44,072 bases of DNA from Parachlamydiales bacterium (GCA_020053915.1 JAGVMG010000018.1:1-44072); one strand, 5' to 3'; positions 16,788 through 24,908 are shown, numbered from the stretch's first letter. Notes: generated from the sequence alone by a model not told the origin. Numbers and translations are program-made.

Positions 16788-17651
16788 ATGGACAACACCC
16801 CTGAGATCGTCTGCCACGCGTTTTTAAACAGGTGCCCTCCGGAACAGAAAGAAGCTCTTATTGGCTATCTCTCCTCTGAAGAAGCCCTCCAGTTCAAAAG
16901 CTTACAAGCTCCCCTGGGAAATCCAGAAAAAGGCTTTGAGCTTCCAGAAGAGCTGCTCACGCACGTCCATTTTTCATGGCTAGCTCCAATCCTACGCGCT
17001 CTTTCTGAAACAGAAATCCGCCTCTTTTTGTCCAGTTTAAGTGAAATGCAAGTTAAAGGACTCAAGCAACAGCTGCTCTTTTCCAACCACCTGCCCACGT
17101 TAAGCCCACTCGCATTAACCTATCTTAAAACCACCCTCTTCGAGCAGATCGCCCCCTCCGACCTCCTGCCTCCCGCATGCCTTCCCACGAGCAAACTCAA
17201 CGCTTTACTCGACTTTAAGCCCCCGCATTTGCAGCTCCTCGTGGACCTGCTCAGCATGCATGACTTGGCCGTTGAAATCCGCCATATCATCGATACTGTA
17301 AAGCTGAAAAGGATTTACTCCCTGATCACCCCATCTCAGCAATCTTATTTAAAGACCCTCTCCCATAAAAAAGAACCCGTTGCGTTTAAAAAAATTGGAC
17401 TCAATCATTGGAATGGCGATACCGAAGCCCTTCAATCGATCCTCATCCAACGCGGGATGAACCGCCTTGCAAAAGCCCTCTATGGAACTCACCCCAGCCT
17501 GATTTGGTATCTCACCCACCGATTCGACATCGAAAAAGGGCAGATGCTGCAAAAACTTTGCACCCCATTAGACCACCCGCGCGCAGCCACGATTCTCACC
17601 GATCAAATCGTCAGCTTAAGCGAATCCTTCAAACCCACTAACCCCGCATAA
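16788..17651 (+). CDS. CT560-like T3SS protein, possible SctK
   Basis: A 287-residue soluble protein between sctJ and sctL, the position of CT560 in Chlamydia. In other T3SS systems this slot holds the sorting-platform adaptor SctK, which links the ring to the SctQ-SctL pods; members diverge beyond easy recognition. Visible features are a helical, leucine-rich body (LLVDLLSMHDLAVEIRHIID, LKRIYSLITPSQQSYLKTL) and an N-terminal segment about a count-and-score distance of repeated leucines (CPPEQKEALIGYLSSEEALQ). It has no signal or membrane span. It starts 9 bases after sctJ and ends 4 bases before sctL. CT560 identity rests on position and size; the SctK role is inferred. Confidence 0.8.
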   Translation: MDNTPEIVCHAFLNRCPPEQKEALIGYLSSEEALQFKSLQAPLGNPEKGFELPEELLTHVHFSWLAPILRALSETEIRLFLSSLSEMQVKGLKQQLLFSNHLPTLSPLALTYLKTTLFEQIAPSDLLPPACLPTSKLNALLDFKPPHLQLLVDLLSMHDLAVEIRHIIDTVKLKRIYSLITPSQQSYLKTLSHKKEPVAFKKIGLNHWNGDTEALQSILIQRGMNRLAKALYGTHPSLIWYLTHRFDIEKGQMLQKLCTPLDHPRAATILTDQIVSLSESFKPTNPA

Positions 17652-17655
17652 ACAC

Positions 17656-18279
17656 ATGAAATTCTTTTCTTTGATTTATCACGGCGAGGTTCACCCTGCA
17701 ACTGAAGAGAAGGTAATCCCCGCGGAACATTTCAGCACTTTAATGTCTGCAGAAGAAATTCTGAAACTCGTAAAAGAAGAGATCATCCGATACAAAGCAG
17801 AAGCTGAAAAAGAATGCGACGCCCTCAAAGAAGCCGCTAAAAAAGAGGGATTTGATGCAGGCCTTGCCCTATTCAACGAACACCTCCTCAATTTCGACCG
17901 TCAGCTCCGCCTGTTAAAAATCGATTTGCAAAAGCAAATCCTCCCCTTAGCGCTCAAAGCAGCAAAAAAAATTGTCGGCAAAGAACTTGAAGCTCATCCC
18001 GATACTATTGTCGATATCGTCCTGCAAAGTTTAGAGCCCATTGCGCAAAATCAACGCTACACCATTTACGTCAACAAAGCAGATAAAGATATTTTAGAAA
18101 CCAACAAGCCTAAAATTAAAGAAATTCTAGACCACGTTCAAACGCTCACTATCCAAGAGCGCGCAGACGTCTCCCCTGGCGGATGCATCATCGAAACAGA
18201 AAGCGGGATCATCAATGCCACTATAGAGAATCAGTGGAGAGCCATTGAAACTGCCTTCGAAAGATACATGAAGCATTAA
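17656..18279 (+). CDS. sctL: T3SS stator protein SctL
   Basis: A 207-residue cytoplasmic protein related to YscL/FliH and the V/F-ATPase stator. It binds the SctN ATPase and connects it to the sorting platform. It begins MKFFSLIYHGEVHPATEEKV, has a long charged coiled coil at about 30-75 (EEILKLVKEEIIRYKAEAEK), and the conserved C-terminal FliH-like domain (LALKAAKKIVGKELEAHPDT, then SPGGCIIETESGIINATIE). Start at 17656, four bases after the preceding stop. Length and order match chlamydial CdsL (CT561). Confidence 0.93.
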   Translation: MKFFSLIYHGEVHPATEEKVIPAEHFSTLMSAEEILKLVKEEIIRYKAEAEKECDALKEAAKKEGFDAGLALFNEHLLNFDRQLRLLKIDLQKQILPLALKAAKKIVGKELEAHPDTIVDIVLQSLEPIAQNQRYTIYVNKADKDILETNKPKIKEILDHVQTLTIQERADVSPGGCIIETESGIINATIENQWRAIETAFERYMKH

Positions 18280-18321
18280 AACCCCCCAATAGCATAGATT
18301 TAGAGGAAAAACGGTTTATCC

Positions 18322-19143
18322 ATGACAAAATGCCGAGCCTTATTCACATTTATCCTTCTCCTTATTTTTATCGGGATCGGCTCTGACACCCTCTTTGCAC
18401 AAGAAGCGGCTCCCAATGCCCAGCAATTCTTCGACCCTAACGTCCCTTCAACAGCTCCAACGACAGGAGCGATCCAGACCCCCTCCATCATTGAAGAGAT
18501 GACTGCGATCACCGCAATGGCGCTTTTGCCCTTTGCGATCATGCTCCTCACCTCTTACATGAAAATCGTTATCGTCCTATCGCTCCTCCGCAATGCGCTC
18601 GGCGTTCAGCAATCTCCTCCCAACCAGGTCCTCAACGGGATCGCCCTGCTCATGACCATCTACGTGATGTTTCCAACCGGCCTTAAAATGTACCAAGCTG
18701 GAGAAGAGTTCATCAAAACAAAGCCTCCAACAGAACTCTTTTCCGCAGACAGCGCCCAATATGCAATCGGAGTCATGGACCGAAGTAAAGAGCCCATGCG
18801 CGACTTTCTTCAGCACAACACAACTTCTAAGCATATTACGAGCTTTTACCAACTGGCATATAAATCATTTCCAGAATCCTTCCGCAACGACTTAAAGCCC
18901 ACCGACTTTATCGTGCTCGTCCCCGCGTTCATCACCACGCAGATTAAATCGGCTTTCGAAATCGGCGTACTCATCTACCTTCCGTTTTTCGTCATCGACC
19001 TTGTCACCTCAAACATCCTCCTTGCGATGGGGATGATGATGCTCTCGCCGCTAACCATTGCACTACCGCTAAAACTGCTCTTGATCGTTATGGTCGATGG
19101 GTGGACCTTAATTATTCAAGGACTTGTATTATCATTCCGTTAA
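18322..19143 (+). CDS. sctR: T3SS export apparatus protein SctR
   Basis: A 273-residue inner-membrane protein of the FliP/YscR family, the main subunit of the export gate. The family core is clear: PFAIMLLTSYMKIVIVLSLLR, ALGVQQSPPNQVLNGIALLM, then DFIVLVPAFITTQIKSAFEI and the final helices. As in chlamydial CdsR it is longer than the roughly 215-residue YscR because of an N-terminal cleavable-looking signal (FIFLLLIFIGIG-type stretch ending LFAQEAA) and a Pro/Thr-rich linker, features seen in flagellar FliP. An AGAGGAA lies rather far (about 16 bases) before ATG 18322. sctS follows immediately. Confidence 0.95.
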   Translation: MTKCRALFTFILLLIFIGIGSDTLFAQEAAPNAQQFFDPNVPSTAPTTGAIQTPSIIEEMTAITAMALLPFAIMLLTSYMKIVIVLSLLRNALGVQQSPPNQVLNGIALLMTIYVMFPTGLKMYQAGEEFIKTKPPTELFSADSAQYAIGVMDRSKEPMRDFLQHNTTSKHITSFYQLAYKSFPESFRNDLKPTDFIVLVPAFITTQIKSAFEIGVLIYLPFFVIDLVTSNILLAMGMMMLSPLTIALPLKLLLIVMVDGWTLIIQGLVLSFR

Positions 19144-19162
19144 CTGGGAGTCAGACAGATCG

Positions 19163-19432
19163 ATGTATAGCACCGAAATATATCAACTTTCTTATCAGTC
19201 TCTGATCCTGATTTTATTGCTCTCAGGCCCTCCGATTCTCATCAGCACCCTACTCGGACTCATGGTCGCGATCTTCCAGGCAGCGACCCAAATCCAGGAA
19301 CAGACCCTCTCCTTCATGGTCAAATTATTTGCCGTGATGCTCACCCTGCTTTTCATGGGAGGATGGCTCTCTTCGCAGATCATGCAGTTCACAAATAACA
19401 TTTTCCTGAACTTCTTTAAGTGGGCCACATGA
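19163..19432 (+). CDS. sctS: T3SS export apparatus protein SctS
   Basis: An 89-residue FliQ/YscS-family protein with two membrane helices (LILILLLSGPPILISTLLGL and LFAVMLTLLFMGGWLSSQIM), separated by the conserved segment FQAATQIQEQTLSF. It packs around the SctR pentamer in the export gate. The frame is open from 19124, but the ATG at 19163 gives the normal family length and has GGGAG upstream (19146-19150). The stop overlaps the sctT start (ATGA). Confidence 0.94.
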   Translation: MYSTEIYQLSYQSLILILLLSGPPILISTLLGLMVAIFQAATQIQEQTLSFMVKLFAVMLTLLFMGGWLSSQIMQFTNNIFLNFFKWAT

Positions 19433-20262
19433 GCGCCACCGACACCTATACAGCTTTTTACGGTCAGCTCGCGAGCTACGCCCCGCTTTCGATGCTCTCG
19501 CTTTTTTTACTGACGATCTTCCGCTTAGCCCCCATCATTGCCGTCACCCCCTTTTTAGGCTCAAAACTCCCTGCGAATATCAAAATGGGACTCTGCGTTG
19601 TCCTCGCCTTTATCATGCTCCCCCATGTAGTCATGACCAGCAAAACCGCCATCGTCTTTAATTTGACCTACATCTCTTTGCTTGCCAAAGAATTCATGAT
19701 GGGAATTATCCTCGCCGTCTTTTCCTCCGTTCCCTTTTACATGGCACAAGGATCCGGGGTACTCATCGACTTCGCTAGAGGCTCATCATCCTTGCAAGTC
19801 AATGATCCCTTTACACAGACGCAAGCCTCCGATATCGGCATTCTCTACAACTACATCATGATCGTGATCTTTTACGAGGTGAACGGCTTCACCTACTTTT
19901 TCGATGCTGTGATGGGATCTTTCGACATCATTCCCGCAGACGGCTGGATCAACCCCGCCTTTTTTTCTTTCCACCATCCCTTCTGGGATACCGTCTGGCA
20001 TTTAATGACAAAAATCTTCGCGGTTTCGATCCAACTCGCTGCCCCCTCCCTCCTTGCGATTCTCATGACCGAACTCTTTCTCGGCATCGCCAATCGCTTA
20101 GCCCCTCAAGTACAAATTGCCTTTCTCGGCATGTCCCTTAAATCCCTCGCAGGACTTTCCATGCTCGCTGTTGCCTGGTTCTTCATCGTCAAGCAACTCG
20201 GTGTTCAGCTCCATCTCTGGCTCAAAGAGATTCCCCGAGTCATTCAGACCATGAATTATTAA
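19429..20262 (+). CDS. sctT: T3SS export apparatus protein SctT
   Basis: A 277-residue FliR/YscT-family membrane protein that closes the export-gate complex. Typical segments are LTIFRLAPIIAVTPFLGSKL, a VLIDFARGSSSLQVNDPFT loop, and APSLLAILMTELFLGIANRL followed by LAPQVQIAFLGMSLKSLAG. The frame is open from GTG 19420, but ATG 19429 overlaps the sctS stop by 4 bases, as expected for coupled translation. It is the last gene of the operon. No strong intrinsic terminator is seen in the following 200 bases. Confidence 0.94.
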   Translation: MSATDTYTAFYGQLASYAPLSMLSLFLLTIFRLAPIIAVTPFLGSKLPANIKMGLCVVLAFIMLPHVVMTSKTAIVFNLTYISLLAKEFMMGIILAVFSSVPFYMAQGSGVLIDFARGSSSLQVNDPFTQTQASDIGILYNYIMIVIFYEVNGFTYFFDAVMGSFDIIPADGWINPAFFSFHHPFWDTVWHLMTKIFAVSIQLAAPSLLAILMTELFLGIANRLAPQVQIAFLGMSLKSLAGLSMLAVAWFFIVKQLGVQLHLWLKEIPRVIQTMNY

Positions 20263-20418
20263 TTCACGCCTTATAGTAAACAAATTTTGAACATGTTCGA
20301 TATAGCTTCCCGCCCTCCTGCCCATCCTAATATCCTGTTAAAATTTTCTCAAAATAAACACACATCCTAAAGTAATTTTTTTAATTTTTCAACAATCAAA
20401 TTAAACTTATTTTAAACG

Positions 20419-20447
20419 TTGAAAGATTATTATTTTATATGTATAAT
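20419..20447 (+). promoter_or_regulatory. Strong sigma-70-like promoter for the acidic small protein
   Basis: TTGAAA at 20419-20424, a 17-base spacer, and a perfect TATAAT at 20442-20447 in very AT-rich DNA, 35 bases before the ATG. It makes the 20482 gene independent of the T3SS operon. Confidence 0.7.
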
Positions 20448-20481
20448 AATGAAATAAAATAAATAAAAAAGGATTATAAAA

Positions 20482-20910
20482 ATGGAAATTAAAAACTCAA
20501 GCACTTCAAATCATTACATTGCAGATGTTCTACCATCTGCTGATCATCCTACTATGTATATCGTATCGCTAGATGGAGGAATCTATCATTTTAGCGCTAC
20601 ATATTTAGACGGAGAACCCAATTCAGAACCACAGGAAACCATTGCACACACTTACGCAGTTGCATCGGCTCTTCTTCATCAACAGAGCAGCGCATTTGGA
20701 CACAATTCAAATGAACCTCTATCGTCTTTTTTCAATCTAGTTCCCAACGATGAAGACGCCTCTGATACGCAGAGTTCTTTTATTGAAAATGATTCCGATG
20801 ACGAACTGTGGTCAGCTAGTTCATTCTCTTCAGATGAAGAAAGCGATATCAATCAAAATTTTTCAGATGAAGAAATTTATATAGGCATAGACCTCTCTAT
20901 AGGAGCGTAA
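20482..20910 (+). CDS. Acidic serine-rich small protein, unknown function
   Basis: A 142-residue protein I cannot assign. The first 60 residues look folded (YIADVLPSADHPTMYIVSLD, then GGIYHFSATYLDGEP). The last 60 are highly acidic and serine-rich, with clusters such as NDSDDELW, FSSDEESD and FSDEEIY that match casein-kinase-2 site patterns. It has no signal or membrane segment. ATG 20482 follows AAGGA and a strong promoter. It lies just downstream of the T3SS operon but is transcribed alone. A secreted effector or a chaperone-type acidic protein are both possible. Confidence 0.75.
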   Translation: MEIKNSSTSNHYIADVLPSADHPTMYIVSLDGGIYHFSATYLDGEPNSEPQETIAHTYAVASALLHQQSSAFGHNSNEPLSSFFNLVPNDEDASDTQSSFIENDSDDELWSASSFSSDEESDINQNFSDEEIYIGIDLSIGA

Positions 20911-21036
20911 TTTATTTTTACACTCATCTAACAGACTAGCCCACAACAACTTGCAAGCACAGATGATACGGAAACAACTTAAAACGTTGTAAATGTATTC
21001 CTTACGAAAAATCTGTTAATTAAAAATTCATTTAAA

Positions 21037-21065
21037 TTGAATTAAAAATAGTTAAATTATAAAAT
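21037..21065 (+). promoter_or_regulatory. Sigma-70-like promoter for the methyltransferase-like gene
   Basis: TTGAAT at 21037-21042, a 17-base spacer, then TAAAAT at 21060-21065, 29 bases before ATG 21094. The surrounding sequence is AT-rich, so chance matches are somewhat likely. Confidence 0.5.
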
Positions 21066-21093
21066 AATACAACTAAAAACAGCAGGATTTATT

Positions 21094-22143
21094 ATGGCAT
21101 CCTCAATAAGCAAAGCTAATTTTTTAGATCCCACTTGCCGACCCGAACCAATTCAACACGAGATCGATCGATGTTTTGGGAGGTTGCAACGTCCAAGCAG
21201 CTCGTGGATGGTCTTTAATGGAAATCCTCATTACCACATGTTGGGGCAGATCAAAGATCACGAGTTGGTCGTTCAATTAATTCGAGAATGCCCAGCAGAT
21301 CAAAAGGAGTTCAATATTCTAGATATAGGAGCAGGACAGTTTCAATGGGGAGATGCACTTGCTGACTATATTAATACAGAAATTGATCCACCCAAGCTCA
21401 TGGTCAACATCTTCAGCGTGAGAGGAGAACCTCTTGATCTTGAGGAGGTTTCCAAACCGGAAACCCCCAATTTCTACATCAATGATCCTAACTCGGTATG
21501 CATTCTAAAAAAAGCCTGCCTCATTCATCATTTAGGTGCAGTCAAGATCGAAGAGATCGGATCAGAATTAAGCGATCGATGGATTAAACCAAATATGCAC
21601 TTTGTGATCACTCATATGTGTATGCCTCATCTAGTCGATCCGCTGGGCACTTTTGCTCAAATCCTCACATTACTGGAACCTGGCAAGGGATATGCCTGGA
21701 TGGATTCCGGTTACTTTGTTCTTGAAATGGACGGAAAGAAGTTTGAAGCGGATCAAGAGCACTTGCTTCAACTGATGACTGAAACACACACAGCTTTTTT
21801 AAGAACGCGTTCTTTAAGCAGAAACGCAGGTTCTTTCTTACTCAAAAGAAAAGGGGAAACTCCTCCTGAGCTGCAATTGCAGTATACCGGTGTGCAAGCG
21901 GATCGCAAAATAAGAGGAGCCTCTTCTCAGCTCACCTGTTTTAGAAGAGACATTCCTTTACCACCCCTTTCTTTTTCCTCCCCAGAAAAAGTCGAGACAA
22001 CGCTCACAGAAGAGCCTCAATTTAAATTATTGGAGGATCCAGCTGCTTTCATCGGCGATCGAGCTCTTTTCGAGTGGCTTCAGAAAAATGATCTATTTAC
22101 AGAGAGAGCGACCTCCTATTTCGTTGAACTAAAAGACGCCTAA
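21094..22143 (+). CDS. Class I SAM-dependent methyltransferase-like protein
   Basis: A 349-residue soluble protein. Methyltransferase motif I is visible as FNILDIGAGQFQWGDALADY (core about 77-86). Later strands resemble motifs IV-VI: MHFVITHMCMPHLVDPLGTF, then a post-motif EPGKGYAWMDSGYFVLEM. The N-terminus is Ser-rich (MASSISKANF). The C-terminal 80 residues are not recognised. It starts at ATG 21094 after an AGGA, with its own promoter, and ends before an intrinsic terminator at 22212-22245. The substrate is unknown. Its position after the T3SS operon and its lone transcription make an effector role possible, but a housekeeping methyltransferase cannot be excluded. Confidence 0.75.
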   Translation: MASSISKANFLDPTCRPEPIQHEIDRCFGRLQRPSSSWMVFNGNPHYHMLGQIKDHELVVQLIRECPADQKEFNILDIGAGQFQWGDALADYINTEIDPPKLMVNIFSVRGEPLDLEEVSKPETPNFYINDPNSVCILKKACLIHHLGAVKIEEIGSELSDRWIKPNMHFVITHMCMPHLVDPLGTFAQILTLLEPGKGYAWMDSGYFVLEMDGKKFEADQEHLLQLMTETHTAFLRTRSLSRNAGSFLLKRKGETPPELQLQYTGVQADRKIRGASSQLTCFRRDIPLPPLSFSSPEKVETTLTEEPQFKLLEDPAAFIGDRALFEWLQKNDLFTERATSYFVELKDA

Positions 22144-22211
22144 TCTCAACAAAAGGTAAAAAAGAACCCGTTCTTGTCGAGATCACCTGATCGATAGATC
22201 TGTAAAAATCC

Positions 22212-22245
22212 AAAAAGCTCAACGATTCCAGTTGAGCTTTTTTTA
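22212..22245 (+). terminator. Intrinsic terminator after the methyltransferase-like gene
   Basis: A 12-bp perfect stem (AAAAAGCTCAAC, 22212-22223, pairing with 22231-22242) and a 7-base loop, followed by a T run. Confidence 0.85.
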
Positions 22246-22320
22246 GTCTTGTACCCCTTGCTGCACATTCAAGGCAGCTTCTGAACAAATTCTCAAACTT
22301 TGAAATGTAAGCATATCATA

Positions 22321-22383
22321 CGTCAACAGTAATGACATTCGTTACGTTTTCAGTTGACGGAATCACTCTGAAAAATTTAGAGT
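22321..22383 (+). promoter_or_regulatory. Possible promoter and operator of the first MOMP-like gene
   Basis: TTGACG at 22354-22359 and TAGAGT at 22378-22383, spaced by 18 bases, form a weak promoter candidate. The -35 box is the right arm of a 7-bp inverted repeat CGTCAAC (22321-22327) / GTTGACG (22353-22359), so a dimeric repressor could cover it. Both calls are tentative. Confidence 0.35.
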
Positions 22384-22454
22384 TAGTCTGCTTACACAGG
22401 CATGGGCTTAATAAGTTTGCACTATGCCGCAAACAACTTCAGGGGGATCTCTCT

Positions 22455-23543
22455 ATGCACCGCTACTTGAAAAAGATGTGGCCAACCGCAGCTGCATCGC
22501 TCATTTTACTTACGAACATCGCGCAAGCTGATGTCGACAATTCACAACTGCGCAATCTTGATAATCGCGTGACTGCACTCGAGCAAAAAAAAGGCGCAAG
22601 CGGGATGATCAACCCACCTGGAAGACCTCAAGTGAAAGATGGCGCTGATCTTTTTGTTACAGCTGATTTTATTTACTGGAATGCACATGAAAATGGCCTC
22701 CCCTTAGCTGTACGCAACAAAGGATCAACAACAGACCTTTCTAATTCTGATGTCGTTTACTTGGACTCTGAATGGGATCCAGGATTCCGCGTCGGCGTTG
22801 GCTACAACTTGCCGCATGATGGCTGGGACACTAGCTTCACTTACCTTCACTTCTTCACTGATGCAGATCGCCACACGCACGCACAAGGTGGAAGAGCAGA
22901 CTTCCCTTCCCAAGGTGTCAACCAAGATTCGTTTAACACGAAAACAAAAGGTCACTTGAATCTGCACTTAAGCCAGCTCGACCTGAACTTAGGCAGAGAG
23001 TTCTTTGTGAGCAAGTGGCTCACTCTCCGTCCAAACTTTGGTCTGCGCTCTGCATGGGTTAAACAAAGCTTACGCACGCGCCACAAAGGGTTTGATTACG
23101 TTCCTGCCCTCAAAACTAAAGTCGATCAGAAATGCAACTTCTGGGGCCTCGGCGTTGTTGCCGGACTTGATTCCCAGTGGGGACTTGGCAGCGGATGGAG
23201 CATTTTTGGTAATGCAGGAATCTCTCTTCTTTATGGATTCTTCCAAAATCATGTGGATCAAGATACGATCACTGTTGATGACTTTGTCGATTTCGATGGA
23301 AGCTACCGCACTTCCAGATTTATCGCAGACCTCGCTGTCGGCTTGCGTTGGGATCACATGTTTGATCGCGACCGCTACCACATCAGCATTCAAGGCGGAT
23401 GGGAACATCACCTCTATGCTGGACAGAACCAGTTCATTCGGTTCTACTCCAACATCGCTGACAACAACCTCGGCGGTATTTTTGCAAACCAAGGCGATCT
23501 GACACTCCAAGGTTGGACGTTGTCTGCACGCTTTGATTTCTAA
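22455..23543 (+). CDS. MOMP-like outer-membrane beta-barrel (Legionella_OMP / Lpg1974 type), paralogue 1
   Basis: A 362-residue exported porin-like protein. A signal peptide (MHRYLKKMWPTAAASLILLT, cleavage after AQA) is followed by a short heptad segment (LRNLDNRVTALEQKK) as seen in other members. The barrel follows, with repeated family blocks: DADLFVTADFIYWNAHENG-type start, WDPGFRVGVGYNLPHDGWD, NFWGLGVVAGLDSQWGLGSG and a final LTLQGWTLSARFDF ending in Phe, the usual barrel terminus. ATG 22455 has AGGGGG upstream; the open frame before it is discarded. It is one of four paralogues here and probably serves as a pore or adhesion surface protein in place of a classical chlamydial MOMP. Confidence 0.88.
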   Translation: MHRYLKKMWPTAAASLILLTNIAQADVDNSQLRNLDNRVTALEQKKGASGMINPPGRPQVKDGADLFVTADFIYWNAHENGLPLAVRNKGSTTDLSNSDVVYLDSEWDPGFRVGVGYNLPHDGWDTSFTYLHFFTDADRHTHAQGGRADFPSQGVNQDSFNTKTKGHLNLHLSQLDLNLGREFFVSKWLTLRPNFGLRSAWVKQSLRTRHKGFDYVPALKTKVDQKCNFWGLGVVAGLDSQWGLGSGWSIFGNAGISLLYGFFQNHVDQDTITVDDFVDFDGSYRTSRFIADLAVGLRWDHMFDRDRYHISIQGGWEHHLYAGQNQFIRFYSNIADNNLGGIFANQGDLTLQGWTLSARFDF

Positions 23544-23554
23544 GAGTTCTCTTC

Positions 23555-23590
23555 AAAAGCCTGAGCATCTTTTGCTCAGGCTTTTTTTCT
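23555..23590 (+). terminator. Intrinsic terminator after MOMP-like gene 1
   Basis: A 13-bp stem (AAAAGCCTGAGCA, 23555-23567, pairing with 23573-23585) with a short loop and a run of Ts. It separates gene 1 from the gene 2-3 pair. Confidence 0.9.
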
Positions 23591-23642
23591 TTTCATAATT
23601 TCCCCATATCAAGTATTTTCTATTTTTCCCCACGAGGACAAC

Positions 23643-24908
23643 ATGAAATACTTATCTAGAGCCAGTTTCAAAACTCCAGCACTCAGAAAAATCGATGATT
23701 TTGAAGCGGATTGCAAGGGATGCGAAGCATCCAGGTCCCTTCTGACGAAGGCAACCCCGCAGAGGGTTGGTGAGAAAGAAGGGATGCAACCTGCTTCAAA
23801 AGCGCGGTTTTGCTGGGCGCTGGGGTTTTGCAACTGGCTCCCCAAGCTCACAGCGCTCTCTCTTCTTCCCCTTTCTCTCTTTGCAGACGAAAATGCAAAT
23901 CAGATGATCCAGTTCGAACACCGGCTCTCTGCATTAGAAGAAAAATCGCGCGACTCCAAAATCTATAACTCTTCTGCCCGTCCGCAGGTAGCCGACAGCT
24001 ACCACGTGTATATCGCAGGATCCGGACTCTGGTGGAAGCCCTCGCAAAACGGTCTAGAGTATGTCGTAAAAACGAACGACCCCTTTCTCACTAACTCAAA
24101 TGACAAACAAACCCTTAAATCCCTTCACTTCGACTATGATCTGGGGTTTAGAGTCGGACTCGGATTTAATCTTCCCCATGATGCTTGGGACTTATTTCTA
24201 AACTGGACACGCTTTTACACCGATGCCACAGGCCACACGCGTGCAAATTCGGATGATGGCCTCCTTCCGATTTGGTCTTCACTTATCGATGGCAGTCAAG
24301 ATCCCTTTCAACATGCCCACTCCCATTGGAGACTGCGCATGGATATGATCGATGGCGAGATAGGACGGGAATACTACATTGGGAAATGGGCTTCTCTACG
24401 CCCTTCTTTCGGCATACGCGCCGTTTGGATTAAACAACACGACAACATCCTCTATGACCACTTTTTTACAACGACCATTCAAGAAGACCGCATTCGGCTC
24501 GTTAACGACTTTAACGGATTTGGTCCCAAAGCCGCCATCGATTCCACATGGGACCTCTTCTGGGGTTTTAGCCTCTACGGTGCCGGGTCGCTCTCTCTTC
24601 TCTATGGAGAATTCGAAATCAGAAGCCACGAGCACTTAACCGCCACGGTTTCGCAAAAAAACAGCTTTCACGACGACTTCCACTTAATACGCGCTCTTGC
24701 CGATTTGCAAGTGGGAATCGGTTGGGACATTTTATTTTTTCACGACAGATTCCATTTCGGCATACGTGCCTGCTGGGAACAGATGCTCTTCTTTGGACAG
24801 AATCAGCTCTATCGCCTTGTGAATTCCGACTTTAAAGGAAGCTACGTCTCCAACCTCGGCGACCTCAGCTTTCAGGGCGGGACTCTCTCTGTCCGCCTCG
24901 ATTTCTAA
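23643..24908 (+). CDS. MOMP-like outer-membrane beta-barrel, paralogue 2, with in-frame palindromic insert in its signal region
   Basis: A 421-residue protein. The barrel part (about 120-421) matches its neighbours: YHVYIAGSGLWWKPSQNGLE, YDLGFRVGLGFNLPHDAWD and the end LSFQGGTLSVRLDF. The N-terminus is odd: MKYLS, then about 62 residues of basic and Cys-containing sequence, then KLTALSLLPLSLFADENANQ. Removing those 62 codons would give MKYLSKLTALSLLPLSLFA, a normal signal peptide. The extra DNA (about 23658-23843) is a palindromic element whose length keeps the frame. ATG 23643 has GAGGA at good spacing; the internal ATG at 23784 has no properly spaced ribosome site. Export may be impaired, or initiation may occur internally. 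It is probably cotranscribed with paralogue 3. Confidence 0.85.
   Translation: MKYLSRASFKTPALRKIDDFEADCKGCEASRSLLTKATPQRVGEKEGMQPASKARFCWALGFCNWLPKLTALSLLPLSLFADENANQMIQFEHRLSALEEKSRDSKIYNSSARPQVADSYHVYIAGSGLWWKPSQNGLEYVVKTNDPFLTNSNDKQTLKSLHFDYDLGFRVGLGFNLPHDAWDLFLNWTRFYTDATGHTRANSDDGLLPIWSSLIDGSQDPFQHAHSHWRLRMDMIDGEIGREYYIGKWASLRPSFGIRAVWIKQHDNILYDHFFTTTIQEDRIRLVNDFNGFGPKAAIDSTWDLFWGFSLYGAGSLSLLYGEFEIRSHEHLTATVSQKNSFHDDFHLIRALADLQVGIGWDILFFHDRFHFGIRACWEQMLFFGQNQLYRLVNSDFKGSYVSNLGDLSFQGGTLSVRLDF
23659..23840. repeat. Palindromic element (family D) inserted in frame within a coding region
   Basis: The left end GAGCCAGTTTCAAAACTCCA at 23659 is matched by the inverse complement at the right end, 23821-23840. 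The pairing continues inward through TTTTGAAGC and TTGCA blocks. The centre holds smaller hairpins: GGATGC-GAA-GCATCC and CAACCC-GGGTTG. There is no stop codon in the host gene's frame. No second copy is seen in this window. The structure resembles protein-coding palindromic repeats known as RPEs in Rickettsia, but the sequence family is not one I know. Confidence 0.75.

Larger units (their letters stand above)
22144..22454. other. 311-bp gene-free stretch: terminator and promoter region
   Basis: Contains the terminator at 22212-22245 for the methyltransferase-like gene, a spaced inverted repeat CGTCAAC/GTTGACG (22321-22327 and 22353-22359), and a possible promoter (22354-22383) for the first MOMP-like gene. 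The frame of that gene is open from 22332, but that part is not barrel-like and is probably untranslated leader. Confidence 0.7.

Noticed and set aside
18322-20262. Flagellar FliP-FliQ-FliR instead of SctR-SctS-SctT
   Set aside because: The genes follow sctJ, a CT560-like gene and sctL in one operon in the chlamydial T3SS order, and no other flagellar gene is present. The signal-bearing SctR is a known chlamydial feature.
23070-23510. Long minus-strand ORF opposite the first MOMP-like gene
   Set aside because: It lacks a ribosome site, has no recognisable features and lies wholly opposite a convincing barrel gene; it is a codon-usage shadow.
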